Source of the DNA: Schistosoma mansoni
Lineage: Eukaryota; Platyhelminthes; Trematoda; Strigeidida; Schistosomatidae
Direction: 5' to 3'
Assembly: GCF_000237925.1 (NCBI RefSeq)
Contig: NC_031502.1
Location: 56,665,943-56,729,942 of the forward strand
Length of the DNA: 64,000 nt
Positions within the stretch are counted from its first letter, which is position 1; each line of letters opens with the position of its first letter. Below the pieces are notes generated by a model that saw nothing but the letters and a program-made list of their open reading frames with translations, was not told the origin of the DNA and ran no database searches. The translations under genes were made by a program, and so were the position numbers. Positions 33,601 to 43,804 of the stretch are shown here, piece after piece.

Positions 33601-36600
33601 AACTTCCCAAAGGAACGGCCTATTCGAATTTCTTCATACATGACTAACAGCTTATTTTGTTCACGTAAAAAAATAATTGGTGAACGAAGGCTTCAAAACT
33701 AAACTACTCAGCTTAGAAATCAATGCCATAATATCATCTTTCTGAGCTACAAATGTTCTCTAAAATCAATCAAAGAAAAGTAATCCCAAGTTAAAATGAT
33801 ATGGGTAAAATTACTCAACTAAACGATACTTTAATACCAGTATGCTACAGTAGATACATAAATCAACAATACATGTCATTAGTCATCTGAAATCTTCAGA
33901 GACTCGGCAACCATCATTTTTTAATAATTAAACGAATACTATTACCATCAGAAGGGGGTTTTATGGAGATTTTAGTAATTTTATATAGTTGAGATCATGA
34001 ATCAATTGAAGCTAGACCACCATGGAAAACCTGGAGATATCAACTCACTGAAGATATTGGTGAAACGGTTGCTCAATTTCGTGGATTGGTTGAAGTTAGA
34101 CACTAACACCGTTGGATGCCGACTCAGTGGTTTATTGGTTAAGTACTGGTGCGCGAGACTGATAGGTCCTGGGTTCAAATCTCACGAAGCGGGATGGTGA
34201 ATACGCACTGCTGAGGAGTTCCACAATAGGATGAAACGGCCGTCCATTACTTTCAGATTTTTCATGGTGGTCTAGCTTCAATTGACTCATGATCTAAACT
34301 ATATAATAATACTATTATCATTGTTATTAATACTAGTGGGAATAATATCACACCATCATAAATTAGTGAATAATATAAACTAGTATACATTAGTTTGTTA
34401 TTGTTAAGCCTTATTATGTCAGATTTATAGTTGGCTGACCCAAGTGTTGAGTTTCTGCTATCATAGAAAGAGAAACGTGAGGTACACTGACTGTAGTCAA
34501 AGCTTGTTTTCACAGAGTGTAGAAGAGCAGATTTTATCACGGTTGCTAATGGAGAGTAAATAAGTTCCTTCCTTTAATGAGTAGTTAACTTTGATAGTTA
34601 AATAATCATAAGTTGTCTAAAGGTTAAGTGTTCATTGCGAACTCAAAGGTCCTTGTTTTGATCTTTAGTGGGGTTGTGGATACGCGCTGTCGAATAGTCA
34701 CATATTAAGACGAAACATTTATTCGGTGCTTCTTGATTGTCATGTAAATTTTAAAGTTCAACAACCTCTGCAAACATCTTACATGAATATTCATATCTAC
34801 AAACTTATTACTTACACTTAATAGTTAAGATCAGAGGAATCTTGTTGAGATATTGAAAGTATGAGGTCTTGGTAATATACAAAAATGCCAACTAATAGAT
34901 TATCTTTCTATATTTACCTTGTTCTCATATTCAGGAAAACAATTTATCCAACATAAGTACATTAATAGCTACTGACTATCTAAGCGGAAATCCAGGCTAC
35001 CTAAAAAGTTATCCTATTCGAGCTGGTTATAAAGAAGATTCTAATGCTACTAATCCATATATAACAATGATACCATACCCATTAAATCCTACAATATATC
35101 CAAATGAATATGGTCGAATTAATTTTGGTTGGTGGCCTATTCCAAATATTGGTGATTGTACAAAGTATACTAGTCAAAGTAAAACAATATTATTTGGACA
35201 AAATACTTTCAGTTCTTGTATATTAAGGTGATGTTTTTCTTTATATTTGACATTTCTTATCATATTTACTTAGTATTGTTTGTTTGGATCTTCCCATTGA
35301 TGCACATATGCCAATTAGAGACTGAACAGTTGTAGTCCTAAAAACATCAGTGGAAAGATCCAAACAAACAATACTAAGTAAATTTCAACTTCACCCCATT
35401 GCACAAGCAAGTGGCTATCAGGACTCAGTGGCCGAGTGGATAACGCGATGCGTTTGAAGCAAAAGGTACTGGGTTCGAGTCCCAGAGTGAATATCAACTC
35501 TGAGATGCAGGTACATCCAGCTGACGGGTCCCAAATAGGACGAAACGCGCGTCCTGGATTCCACTGCTAGCCACTATCCATCTTTGCTTACCATTTCTTA
35601 TCATAGTTACATTGTTTCTATTGAGGTTTTATCATTCTTCTAAAGCTGATAACTGGCATAATAATTTATTCATTGAAAATACATTATTTCTTTTTTTGTT
35701 GGAGTTTTGTTCTCTGAGCTGGATGGTTTGATTGTGGAGCCTTCATCGTCCTTCTGAACGACATCATCAGCACAAACTTCGGGTAGAAGTGAAGTGTTTA
35801 AATTTCTTCACATGTGGTTCGCAGCTTGTCTTGTACAAAAACCAAACCAATGGGAGATACAACCAAAACAAAGAAGTAAACAATGACAGGTTAAAGATCA
35901 ATAATAACCGATCAAGATGGAGGTCTACAGGACAAGCTATAAGCCATATGTTAAGAAATTCTTACACTTCACTCCTACCTGGGGTTTGCACTGATGATGT
36001 CGTTCAGAATCACGATGAAAGCTCTACGACTAAACCATCCAGCCCAGAGAACAAAACTCTATCAAAATCATCCAGCTGAGCTACAAATTTTCTCCACCAT
36101 ACATTATTTCTTATTGATTAAATAGTTAGCTCATCAATTATCATAGGGTAACCACATAAAGCTTGAATTCAATCTTTTAATTTCCTGTAACTTGTTATCC
36201 ATCAAAACAATATCATTTCTACTACAAAAGCTGTGAATACTGTCTATAAACTCTTTAAACTGTTAATCTAAACAGGATTACAATCTCACCAGAACACTTT
36301 ACTCTCTTTATGTATCACTCAGATGAATCGAACATTTTCATGAGACTAAAGTGAAAAATAAGTATTCGACATTAAAAGACAGTTGAGTGATATGGAGAAT
36401 TGAAAAAATTAACCAATTGACGTTGTTTCAATGGTCTGACGTTCGATCCCTTGTGGTACCATGGATGCGCATTGTTAAAGAGTCTCATACAAAAATGAAA
36501 AAAACTGTCTAATCCTTCCCGGTTCTAGATGGTTATCTAAGACTTATCTTCAATGTAGATTGAAATAAGTAAATTATCTAATCCTTTAGTAATCACAAAT

Positions 36601-39600
36601 ATCACTCATTTTTATTACTACGGTGGTAGCATTTACAAACTCAAAAATCTGGTTCGAGTTACTGAATTTAAACCAGATATCAGAATATATACCATGTGGA
36701 GTATCGATTCCCTGACCAGTGCAAATATGCCTTATCGATCAATATCAGCTGACAAAAAACACCAGATCCAGGACTTTCTAAAAGTTACCTTCAGTAGCCA
36801 GAAATGCTGAAGGAATTATTGATAACAGTCAATAAAATTCCCTATTGACTTAACATTTGCTGAGGAATTCCAAGCTTGTTTTGAAAACAGAAACAGTAAA
36901 ATTGTATCATGACCAAGGTTTAACTTCATAATAATAAATAAGTATTGAGTAGATTAATCATAAGAGAAATATATTTGTCAAGTCCCGATGGGTAGGAAAT
37001 TAGAAACAACCAAAGATTTAGAATCTAACTATTCAACCCAGTAAACACATCGTTTAAATATGATCTTCCAGTTGACTATCAATCGGTTAAACGTAGAGTC
37101 TGGAACACCTATACTTGTTCAAGTTGTCTTACCATATCAGTACAGTGATATGAAATTACAGACAGATCCCATAGTAGTAGTTGTGATATCAGTGGTAGCG
37201 GGAAAGGTTTGACATAGACGATTCAAGAAAGAATGAATTTCAAAAAAAAATATGATAATTTGATGGTTGAAATCAAAGGTTTATTTTATTTATTTATTTA
37301 GACACATAAATATTGGTACAAAGAGGCACCAGATACATATGCGCCACACAAATCTCATTCGATTTGTGTGAGGGCTGTGATACTGCTCAGGTGCCCAAAC
37401 TGAAGCAGATGGTTTTCTTAAGGGACCACACCCAGAGCCATCGACCTGAAGGTCTGATTCACAAGGCAGTGGAGCATCGTAAGGAGATGCAGTCCCATGG
37501 TAGCCGTTGACCAACGATTAATTCATACGCCATTTGTTCCATTAGGATACTGGGGCACATGTGCACCATTGGTTTGGAATCAGGGTTTTCGAACTCCCCT
37601 AAGTGAACGTTCCGTGTCCACCATCCCGGTTAAAGCGCCGGACATTCGCTTTTTGTCCTCTCAATTTCGTAAACAACAGTAATGCCGTGAGAAGGCAGTG
37701 AGTAGGACTTCTCTGGCAGAGGCGTGGCCGTGTAAGAGCATTTCGAGGGAGAGGGCGGCCCCCCCCACTCTCGGCCGTACCAGGGGTAAAATCAAAGGAA
37801 AGACAAAGAGTGGGCCATTGCAGCCGATCCTGAACTATGTCACTCAACATCTCCAACCATCGGTTCCGATGATCATGTGGACACCAACCAAGGTACTTTG
37901 AACCCACCAAGACAACTCAATCAAATCATCAATGACTTCACTAAAGATCATGTCCAACTATTTAAGAATTAGTTCGTTGCATAACTTATGACAATAGGTT
38001 TTAATTAATTATTTTATTGATATTTAACAACCACATAATTCTTTAAAAAAAGAAATAACTTCTCTGATTTACCTTGGCATTCCTTTTGTAGACTAAAGCC
38101 ATTGCGGCAAAATAATTATACAAATTGTAATGAACTAGAACAATTCATTAGTATGTCATTAAAACCACCTATTACTCATGTCGGTATTTGGGGCAATGCA
38201 GACAATAAACGCATAACAGATTGGATTAAATTGGATATATTCAATGAAAAACAAAATAACACTGTTTTTTCGAATGGAACAAAATCTTGGTAAATGAAAA
38301 AAAACTTTTATTTTCTGAAGACAAAGTAACGCTTTCTCGTTACCTTTGCAAAATTAACTTATTTGTCTCAACAATAACTACCATTACTACTGGTAATAGG
38401 ATGTGTTACAGATATACAACCTCCATTTACTCTTATGTGAAGTCATGGTAGTTTACTAACTTACGCCTGTTACCCCTCGTCGAGAAGCATAGGCCGCTCA
38501 CCAGCATTCTCCATCCAACTCTGTCCTGAGCCTTCCTTTCCAGTTGCTATTCATCCTTATCATATCTACTTCGATTTCCCGGCGTAATGTGTTCCTTGGC
38601 CTTCCTCTTTTCCGCTTCCCTTCCGGATTCCAAGTTAGGGATTGCCTTGTAATGCACATTGGTGATTTCCTTAATGTATGTCATGGTAGTAGACTGGAAA
38701 AAAAAGCTACGGACTACCAAGCCAGGACATAGTATTAGCCTGTAGTGTCATTGGCTTTTAGTTTGACTTGTGTCAACGTATTCAAATCAACTTCTTAAAA
38801 CCCATGCTATTTAAGTATTTGAAGACTTTAAACTACATGGCTTAAAATCGATCACATTAGCGTCAGTGCATTCATTTGTTAAATTCTTATACGAGGTTTT
38901 AATATTATCACATACCTCATATTCTTGGATTTCGTTAGTTATTTTCCGGTTATATTCTTCCACTTTAATTTATTTTGTTGCTATTGAGATAGTTTCAGTT
39001 TCTTTTTCCTTTTATGAATTTCGTTGCATATTCGATTGTGTGAACTAATCGGGGAGGTGGCTGGATCTAGGTTTCGTGCTAGATGGGGATCTTCAGCAAA
39101 GAGTAACCGCGGTCTTGACAGAACTGATGCCCTCTATGGGATTCAAACCTGCTTCAACTAGCTTCATGAACTGAAGTGTTACTATAGGGTCATTCGGGGA
39201 GCCTTCACCTAATAACATCTGAACATAGTGCATGCGATGTTCAGTCACTTAGATCGGTAGCCACATTGCAATTTGATCGATAAGATTTGGTCAGTACTAA
39301 ATGACCAGATGAAGATGATATTAATCACTGTATTGGAGGGGTTTCGTTTTCCAAGCTGAATGTTTTGGTCTTCGAGTTATCAATGTTCTTCTGAACAAAA
39401 TCAACAGCACCAGGTGGGAGTGATCCATCAACCATAACACTATAGCATAGCTAACAGTCACTTTAATAATAAATATGTATTTGTAATATCCCAACGGGGA
39501 GGAAATTGTATTTCTGACGTTTTGTAATGTAATTATAGGTCACTTCTCCAGAGCAAAGTGAAGTGACTTACAGTAAGTCACGACACGTCAGAAATACAAT

Positions 39601-42417
39601 TCGGTTAAGGGCTCTGGCTCGAGACTGGTAGGTCCTGGGTTCGAATCTCGCGAGTGCGGGATCGTGAATGCGCACTGCTGAGGAGTCCCATAATAGGACG
39701 AAATGGCCGTCCAGTGTTTCCAGGTTTTCCATGGTGGTCTAGCTTCAATTGACTCACGCTTCCAACTATGAACAATTTTTTTATCCATTGGGATATCACA
39801 AAAATATACTTATTATTAACTTTCTACCCAATGCTTAATTGATGTGAAACTAACAAGTCCAACCTTGGTATTGATACCTACTAACAGTGAGTTTGTTTCC
39901 AAACTATAATCTGACTAAATACCAAGTGATTACACGGAAGGTAATCCAAAGAATCAGAAACTCGAAACTATGCAGAGTGTAATTCTTATTATGACAAGGT
40001 TCACAAAAAATGGTAACCAAAAGTTCGCGGCTATAATCTGACTTAGTATCACTTGAGGATTGCTTCCGTCCTGAAATGAAGTACTTAGAAAGAATGAATT
40101 AATGTTAACTAAGAAAACTGTCATCTCACATGAGACTGCATTCCATCATACAGATATAATCCATTTGGACAAAAAAACTGGAAAGAATTGAATTTACATC
40201 CGAATGGCCCTGATACCGATCACCTTCATAGCTAATTTTCTACCTTAACACTATCAGATCCACAAGGAAAATTCAAGTCATGACTGTGACATTGTTATGA
40301 CGTATGTCACTGTCAATGATCACGTGACAGAATCGTCAATCAAAACACCGACTTATATGACCTTGTTCCTGTGCTAAACCAATGATGAGTTAACCAGCAT
40401 GAGCAACCCTGTAATCCAGTGTACACTAGTTACTTTAATTCTATCAAATTGTACTGAAAGTTAGGAAGGATTTGAAAGTGACCAACTTGGTTTCGTGTGC
40501 TGTTACGGGTATGAGGGCTAACATCACTTCCCGGCTGCCCACACCGTGGAAGGGTATTTCTTGAGGGACCTGAAAAAGAAGTTGGATTAGTGTTGGTATG
40601 GCAGCTCGAACTGATGTACGTACGTACGAAGTTCTACGCTGTGACTGACTGATCAATTTGTACTAGACACTTGATTTATACCTTTCTTTTCTTTAAAACA
40701 AGTCTTTATTTCCTTATTTTTTTTCAGGTCATGTCAAAATATCATTATAGGTCAAACAATTAACATTTATTATGCTAGAAAAGGTAGTTTATACGATCCA
40801 CAAAATTGTATTATTGCAGTGCATAAAATTTATAAACATGGAACTATTGGATATAAAGTAAGACTATTATTATTAGTAGTAGTACACATAACTTTCTTTC
40901 ATATGGAATAGTGATTTGTAATAATTTATATTTCTGGCGCCCATTTTTTAAATAACTCTTCAGATAAACGAACACAACAGAGTAGAAACCCTAGTACGAT
41001 ACTGCTTGGATTCTTGTCACCGTACTTTTCAGCCATCAAAATTTTTGATAGAGCAATTCATTGGAGGTTACATAAATTTGTCAGTAGCATATGTCCCGAA
41101 TTGACGATACCCCACTTCCATTGGTGACAACTGACGACAGAGCTTAACTCTGCCACTCCTTGATAGTATTTCTGAAACTCATCTCGAAGTAAGTCATTGG
41201 TGAGCATAGTATCAGCTTTAAAGTTGTGAATCTGCACGGATGGGGAATCCAATGGTTGTCTGTACTCTTGTTTCTCAGCAGTAACCCAGCTGAGGCGAAT
41301 CCGTAACAGATACTGTTTTAACAGTTACCTTACACTTAAACATTAACTAATAATACAAAGTGACTAACCACAATATAATACCAAGAAATACTTCAAACAA
41401 AACAAACTCTTCCCATATAATGCAGAAAAAACGAGTGAATCCATGTTTAGAGCAAAAATAAGTCAATTAAAGTTGGAATACTGGCTAGTAGTCCAATACA
41501 GGACGTGCATTTCGTCTTATTTGAGACTAGTCAGGTGGATTTATCTAAATCCCAGCGTTTGATGTCCATACCGCAACTCAAATGTAGTACCTTTCGCTTA
41601 AAACGCTTATCGCACCATCGTATGAGACCAGATATCCACTTTCTTATGCAACGAGCATGAATTTCACTTACGTCTATGTTTCCCTGCTGTCGATGTCATG
41701 AAATTTATTTTATTTAAACACATAAATATTGGTACAAGGAAGCACCAGATACATATGCGCCGCACAAATCTCATTCGATTTGTGTGAGGGCTGTGATACT
41801 GCTCAGGTGCCCAAACTGAAGCAGGTGGTTATCTTAGGTAGCCACACCCGGAGCCTTTGACCTAAAGGTCTGATCCACAAGGCAGTGGAGCATCGTGAGG
41901 AAATGCAGTTCCATGGTAGCCGGTGACCAACGATTGATTCATACGCCATTTTTTCCCTCAGGATACTGGAGCCCATGTGCACCATGCCATGGAATGCAAT
42001 TAATCAGTCTCTGTCAGCATATACACATTCTGTGCTGTTACAAGTTTTCAATTAAAGTCACAGCAGTGACTAACAGTAGAATGCATAACTCCTGTCCCGT
42101 CCTATTCCGAACTCGTGAACTGGAAAGATTTCATATACCATTTTTTAGTTCCAATTCTTCATAGCCCTACACTAAAAACAAGACTTAATAAATCAGTACA
42201 AACTTGGCTCTAGATAAGGAATTAATGTTTATCAAAGTAAACAATAAAACAATTTTTTTGTTATTTGAATTCTTATACAAAATATTCAATTTTCTTTTAA
42301 ACTGTATCTTCATTTTAGTGTCAAGGTTATGCATGTATAGACGATAGTCAATCAAATCCGGAACAGAAATTCCTTATTACTACAAATGTACTATTTCATG
42401 ATTTAACCTTATTATGA
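24615..42417 (+). CDS. TCTN: tectonic family protein (ciliary transition zone)
   Basis: Eleven exons join in phase: 24615-24681, 24718-24832, 24862-24971, 25002-25101, 25172-25236, 26892-27193, 28219-28335, 34935-35227, 38092-38289, 40728-40857 and 42319-42417 (TGA), giving 531 residues. Tectonics act with the MKS/B9 complex at the transition zone of cilia. A signal peptide ([16 protein letters not shown]) is followed by the Cys-rich tectonic motif [20 protein letters not shown], then [20 protein letters not shown], the hallmark [27 protein letters not shown] and [14 protein letters not shown]. It ends LFHDLTLL without a membrane segment, as in secreted members. Introns 1-4 are 36, 29, 30 and 70 bp; introns 5-10 are 1.0-6.6 kb. 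Exons 3-4 rest on frame and splice logic with weaker similarity. TCTN1, 2 or 3 orthology is not resolved. Confidence 0.88.
25240..26115. other. tectonic intron 5, 5' part
   Basis: AT-rich intron with no recognised repeat before the LTR remnant at 26120. Confidence 0.35.
26120..26640 (+). mobile_element. degenerate LTR of the 45271-45780 family
   Basis: Shares GGACTATTATT, TGACTCACTCGTTA, CTCACAGCAACTTTTGTC, ATTATTTTGCACTTTATGG, a TATAAG promoter-like site and GAGGACCAATAAGGACTC with the LTR at 9286. It is a solo, decayed copy in tectonic intron 5. Confidence 0.55.
27194..28218. other. tectonic intron 6
   Basis: No gene or clear repeat. Part of 27600-27980 looks repeat-like (old LTR-like or SINE-like blocks) but I cannot assign it. 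Confidence 0.35.
28741..29070 (+). repeat. RTE-B LINE 3' end
   Basis: Starts in the last codons ([19 protein letters not shown]-like) and runs through the 3' UTR (ACCACTATGGGATTTGAATC, GGTATGGCAACTCG, GATGTACGTATGTACGAAG) to the TGACTGACTGA tail. A near copy lies at 51500-51815. Confidence 0.8.
29613..32630 (-). CDS. RTE LINE endonuclease/reverse transcriptase, intact
   Basis: A 1005-residue protein for target-primed reverse transcription of the LINE RNA. The apurinic-like endonuclease is N-terminal (about residues 29-280: [31 protein letters not shown]). The reverse transcriptase is central (about 520-790: [41 protein letters not shown]). A C-terminal region holds LLYGAETW and a basic segment ([17 protein letters not shown]). 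All catalytic motifs I can see are present and there is no stop or frameshift. ATG 32630 is the first in frame after the 5' UTR. The stop codon TAA is part of the TAAG tail repeat. The family resembles BovB/SR2-type RTE proteins. Confidence 0.95.
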   Translation of the reverse strand: MTSHDESRVPSEVMRPMHLLTTRATIFIGTWNVRTMWETGRVFQISAEMRKYNLEVLGISETHWTQVGQQRLSSGELLLYSGHEEENAPHTQGVALMLSRKAQNALIGWESHGPRIIKASFKTKREGITMNIIQCYAPTNDYDEDAKNQFYDRLQSIFEKCPTKDLTILMGDFNAKVGKDNTGYEDVMGQHGLGGRNENGERFANLCAFNKLVIGGTIFPHKNIHKATWISPDHTTQNQIDHVCINKKFRRTMEDVRTRRGADIASDHHLLVAKMKLKLKKHWTMARTTSQKFNTAFLRDADKLNEFNIALSNRFEAFHDLLNGEGNTIESSWKGIKEAIVSTCQEVLGQKKHHHKEWITVGTLDKIEARRNKKVAINISRTRAEKAKAQAEYTEANKQVKRSIRTDKRKYVEDLAMTAEKAAREGNMRQLYDTTKKLAGNYRQPERPVKNKEGKVINDIEEQRNRWVEHFKELLNRPAPLNPPNIEAAPTDLPIDIGPPTIEEISMAIRQIKSGKAAGPDNIPAEALKANVTATAKILHILFSKIWDEEHVPTDWKEGLLIKIPKKGDLSKCDNYRGITLLSIPGKVFNRVLLNRMKDSVDAQLRDQQVGFRKDRSCTDQIATLRIIVEQSIEWNSSLYINFIDYEKAFDSVDRTTLWKLLRHYGVPEKIVNIIRNSYDGLNCQIVHGGQLTDSFEVKTGVRQGCLLSPFLFLLVIDWIMKTSTSGGMHGIQWTGRMQLDDLDFADDLALLSQTQQQMQEKTTSVASASAAVGLNINKGKSKTLRYNTICTNPITLDGEALEDVEIFTYLGSIIDEHGGSDADVRARIGKARAAYLQLKNIWSSKHLSINTKITIFNTNVKTVLLYGAETWRTTKAIIQKIQVFINSCLRKILRIRWPDTISNKLLWETTNQIPAEEEIRKKRWKWIGHTLRKSPNCVTRQALTWNPEGRRRRGRPKNTLRREIETDMRRMNKNWKELEKKAQDRVGWRKLVGGLCSIGSNRRK
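32631..32803 (-). promoter_or_regulatory. structured 5' UTR of the LINE
   Basis: Minus strand: GTAGC and GCTAC form a hairpin whose loop holds TCCTCC, which is complementary to GGAGGA about 35 bases later. ATGGGG and CCCCAT form a perfect 6-bp hairpin around TTAGCGA. Together these could make a pseudoknot. The same 130 bases occur alone as mini-elements at 10080, 10470 and 16939. Confidence 0.5.
32819..33495. other. tectonic intron 7, nothing recognised
   Basis: AT-rich sequence between the LINE and the next repeat, no feature seen. Confidence 0.35.
33500..33660 (+). repeat. fragment of the inverted-repeat retroposon
   Basis: Diverged copy of the left arm of 35693-36098 (GAGTTTCGTTCACAGAGCTG, TTCTAAACAACATCGGCACA, TTTCTTCATACATG). 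Only one arm is present. Confidence 0.45.
33985..34300 (+). repeat. SINE with hammerhead (family B), nearly full
   Basis: Head region GATATCAACTCACTGAAGA, GGTTGAAGTTAGACACTAAC, A-box-like CGACTCAGTGGTTTATTGG, B-box GGTTCAAATC, ribozyme core CTGAGGA...GAAAC with weakened stem II (GTTCC/GGAT), and the CATGGTGGTCTAGCTTCAAT tail. A short piece of another copy in reverse precedes it (33985-34035). Confidence 0.75.
34625..34760 (+). repeat. SINE family B, degenerate
   Basis: Traces: GGTTAAGTGTTCATTGCGA, GGTCCTTGTTTTGATC, GGATACGCGCTGTCGAATAG, AAGACGAAACA. Core lost. Confidence 0.45.
35265..35600 (+). repeat. Sm-alpha-like hammerhead SINE, best copy
   Basis: Palindromic head (TTAGTATTGTTTGTTTGGAT near 35270 facing its complement near 35355-35378), then a tRNA-like promoter with A box GTGGCCGAGTGGATA and B box GGGTTCGAGTCCC, then the ribozyme (35515-35559), then CCACTGCTAGCCACTATCCA. 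This is the organisation of the schistosome Sm-alpha SINE. It lies directly after tectonic exon 8. Confidence 0.88.
35515..35559 (+). ncRNA. hammerhead ribozyme (Sm-alpha type), altered core
   Basis: Stem I ATCCAG (35515-35520) pairs with CTGGAT (35554-35559). Core 35521-35527 reads CTGACGG where CTGANGA is required, so A9 is changed to G. Stem II GTCCC/GGAC, GAAA at 35542-35545 and cleavage triplet GTC at 35551-35553 are kept. Self-cleavage is probably impaired. Confidence 0.8.
35693..36098. mobile_element. inverted-repeat retroposon with 14-bp duplication
   Basis: Two arms of about 110 bp (35700-35812 and 35960-36075) are inverted copies of each other (GAGTTTTGTTCTCTG, CTGGATGGTTT, CTGAACGACATCATCAG). 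ATACATTATTTCTT flanks the unit at 35679-35692 and 36099-36112. The arms, read outward, carry CTGATGA, a stem-like TCGTTC/GGACGA or related pair, and GAAA/GAAG. No coding capacity. Class uncertain; PLE-related or other non-autonomous retroposon. Confidence 0.65.
36113..37270. other. tectonic intron 8, one relic SINE
   Basis: A very decayed family B SINE trace lies at about 36425-36550 (ATGGATGCGCATTGTTAAAG). Otherwise nothing recognised. Confidence 0.35.
37276..37910 (-). pseudogene. RTE-C LINE 3' end with AAAT tail
   Basis: Minus strand begins with the last coding residues of an RTE polyprotein ([20 protein letters not shown]) and continues into the roughly 500-bp 3' UTR seen at 13641-14164, ending in an AAAT repeat (plus-strand TTTA run at 37281-37300). 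It lies antisense in tectonic intron 8. Confidence 0.8.
38459..38690 (-). pseudogene. RTE LINE 3' fragment
   Basis: Matches the last about 75 codons of the intact LINE (plus strand ACGCCTGTTACCCC, CGGCGTAATGTGTTCCTTGG, CTTCCGGATTCCAAGTTAGG) with stops, starting at the 3' terminus. 5'-truncated. Confidence 0.8.
38700..39335. other. tectonic intron 9, nothing recognised
   Basis: AT-rich sequence; 39040-39300 is less AT-rich and repeat-like but unassigned. Confidence 0.35.
39340..39430 (+). repeat. fragment of the inverted-repeat retroposon
   Basis: Diverged left-arm copy (GGGTTTCGTTTTCCAAGCTG, TTCTTCTGAACAAAATCAAC) like 35700-35812. Confidence 0.4.
39600..39775 (+). repeat. SINE with hammerhead (family B), best ribozyme
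   Basis: Begins within the tRNA-like part (GGTCCTGGGTTCGAATCTCG as B box) and runs through the ribozyme to the tail CCATGGTGGTCTAGCTTCAA. The 5' half of the SINE is missing. Confidence 0.85.
39671..39716 (+). ncRNA. hammerhead ribozyme (family B), consensus core
   Basis: Stem I CACTG (39673-39677) with CAGTG (39712-39716); CTGAGGA core 39678-39684; stem II GTCCC/GGAC around ATAATA; GAAA 39700-39703; short stem III (ATGGCCGT); cleavage expected after GTC at 39711. All invariant residues are present. Short stem III ribozymes of this type often cleave better as dimers. Confidence 0.8.
40588..40655 (+). repeat. RTE-B LINE terminal fragment
   Basis: Only the last bases of the 3' UTR and tail: GGTATGGCAGCTCGAACTG, TACGTACGTACGAAG, TGACTGACTGA. 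Confidence 0.7.
40860..41475. other. tectonic intron 10, nothing recognised
   Basis: No exon or repeat identified. Confidence 0.35.
41480..41660 (-). repeat. Sm-alpha-like SINE, degenerate
   Basis: Reverse complement retains the CAACGCTGG-to-GTCTCAAATAAGACGAAAT ribozyme region and GTCCTGTATTGGAC. Core and stem I are altered. Confidence 0.55.
41697..41995 (-). repeat. RTE-C LINE 3' UTR with AAAT tail
   Basis: Reverse copy of the last about 300 bp of the 13641-14164 unit (plus strand AAATATTGGTACAAGGAAGC, TTTGTGTGAGGGCTGTGATA). 5'-truncated. Confidence 0.75.
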
Positions 42418-42603
42418 GTTTATCCCATCAAAGCAAATGTCAACAGCTATATACGACTGTCATGACTAGTACCAGCAGTATAGTAGCACTTTCGTTATCG
42501 CCACTGAATTCTTCATCCACATGATACTAGTATGCAAGAAGGTATATCCTAAAAAACCGTAAAACATTTCTATACATCTGAACAGACTTGATTTACTAGT
42601 TAT

Positions 42604-42609
42604 AATAAA
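42604..42609 (+). promoter_or_regulatory. candidate poly(A) signal of the tectonic gene
   Basis: AATAAA lies 187 bp after the tectonic stop codon, the first canonical signal seen downstream. Confidence 0.5.
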
Positions 42610-42864
42610 ACAGTTGTCCTAACAATCTTTTTCTTATATTTGAACTGCCGTTTGGTTTTTTTTTATAAAGAAATTGCTTCAAACTAATGTCTGTTTGCTC
42701 TTCTTTCATTATTGACTACTTTGAACAGAAGTGATTTAGGCACTAGTAAAGAGTAATATTATATATTGATAGGCGACTATTCTGAAATAGTGAGAACACA
42801 TATTGATTTATTGGTATAGGGTTGTGGAGATTGTTGAGTTTAGATTGATATCATGAATGGATCA

Positions 42865-43060
42865 ATGTTGGACCACTATTGAAAACCTGGAAGCACTGGA
42901 CGGCCGTTTCCTCTAGAAGTTAAGCGTTCCCGCGCGAGACCGAAGGTCACGGGTTCGATTCCCGCGTGCGAGATCGTGGATGCGCACTGCTGAGGAGTCC
43001 CATACCAGGACGAAACGGCCATCCAGGTTTCCAATGGTGGTCTAACATGGATCCATTCAT
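42865..43060 (+). repeat. SINE with hammerhead (family B)
   Basis: A short reverse piece (GACCACTATTGAAAACCTGG) is joined to a forward copy with CGAAGGTCACGGGTTCGATT as B box, core CTGAGGA, stem II GTCCC/GGAC, GAAA, and cleavage triplet ATC. Stem I 3' side is shortened. Confidence 0.7.
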
Positions 43061-43069
43061 TAATCTAAA

Positions 43070-43450
43070 CATAGTGATTTAGTTTGTAAATGATTTTAAT
43101 AAGAGAATATGTGATGATTTACTCTTTTATTATCGCTCCAACTTACTACATATCCTCTAAACTTGTTCATTGTACACACTAAAACAATTGATAGACTACG
43201 TGGTACTGTAAACCATTTCCTTAAACTATCAATCAAAATCTCAAGAACACTGAATAAGTACCCCGGTACTAATTTGTATGATTCAAACTTATACGATTAT
43301 TTGCATTAAGTACAAGATTATGGCCCACCATAAATAATAGGTTACAATAAGTATAAAACTACGATATTAATAGTATGAAACTGAGTGACTGGTTTCAGAT
43401 TAATTTATTATAATTTAAAGATGGTAAAAGATATTGCAGTGGTGGAAAAT
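43070..43450. other. intergenic, nothing recognised
   Basis: AT-rich sequence between two SINE copies. Confidence 0.35.
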
Positions 43451-43454
43451 TTCA

Positions 43455-43795
43455 ATTCAATTCTAGTGGGAAGCAATGACCAGTGGAGTTGAATCACATC
43501 TGTTGTGAGATATCAACTCACTGAAGACAATTGGTAAACAGTTGCTCAACTTCGCGGACAGGTTGAAATTAGAAATTAACACCGTTGGATGACGGCTGGC
43601 TCAGTGGTCTACCGGCTAAGTGCTCTGGCGCGAGACTGGTAAATCCTGGGTTCGAATCTGGCAAGTGCGGGATCGTGGATGCGCAGTGCTGAGAAGTCCC
43701 ACAATAGGACGAAACGGCTGTCAAACAATGCTTCCAGGTTTTACATGGTTGCCTAGCTTCAATTGACTCATGATTTCAACTATGAAAATATATAT
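43455..43795 (+). repeat. SINE family B, full length
   Basis: About 340 bp with all parts: head (TAGTGGGAAGCAATGACCAG, GATATCAACTCACTGAAGAC), GGTTGAAATTAGAAATTAAC, A box GGCTCAGTGGTCTACC, B box GGGTTCGAATC, ribozyme, tail TAGCTTCAATTGACTCATGA. The ribozyme core is CTGAGAA (G8 lost) with an insertion in stem I. Confidence 0.8.
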
Positions 43796-43804
43796 CATAG
43801 CCTA

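Noticed and set aside
35410-35490. tRNA gene candidate
   Set aside because: A and B boxes are good and a TpsiC-like arm is present, but there is no closed acceptor stem and the unit continues into the Sm-alpha ribozyme. It is the promoter head of a SINE.
43594-43665. tRNA gene candidate
   Set aside because: Same reasoning: tRNA-like boxes are part of SINE family B, repeated at several places with no intact cloverleaf.
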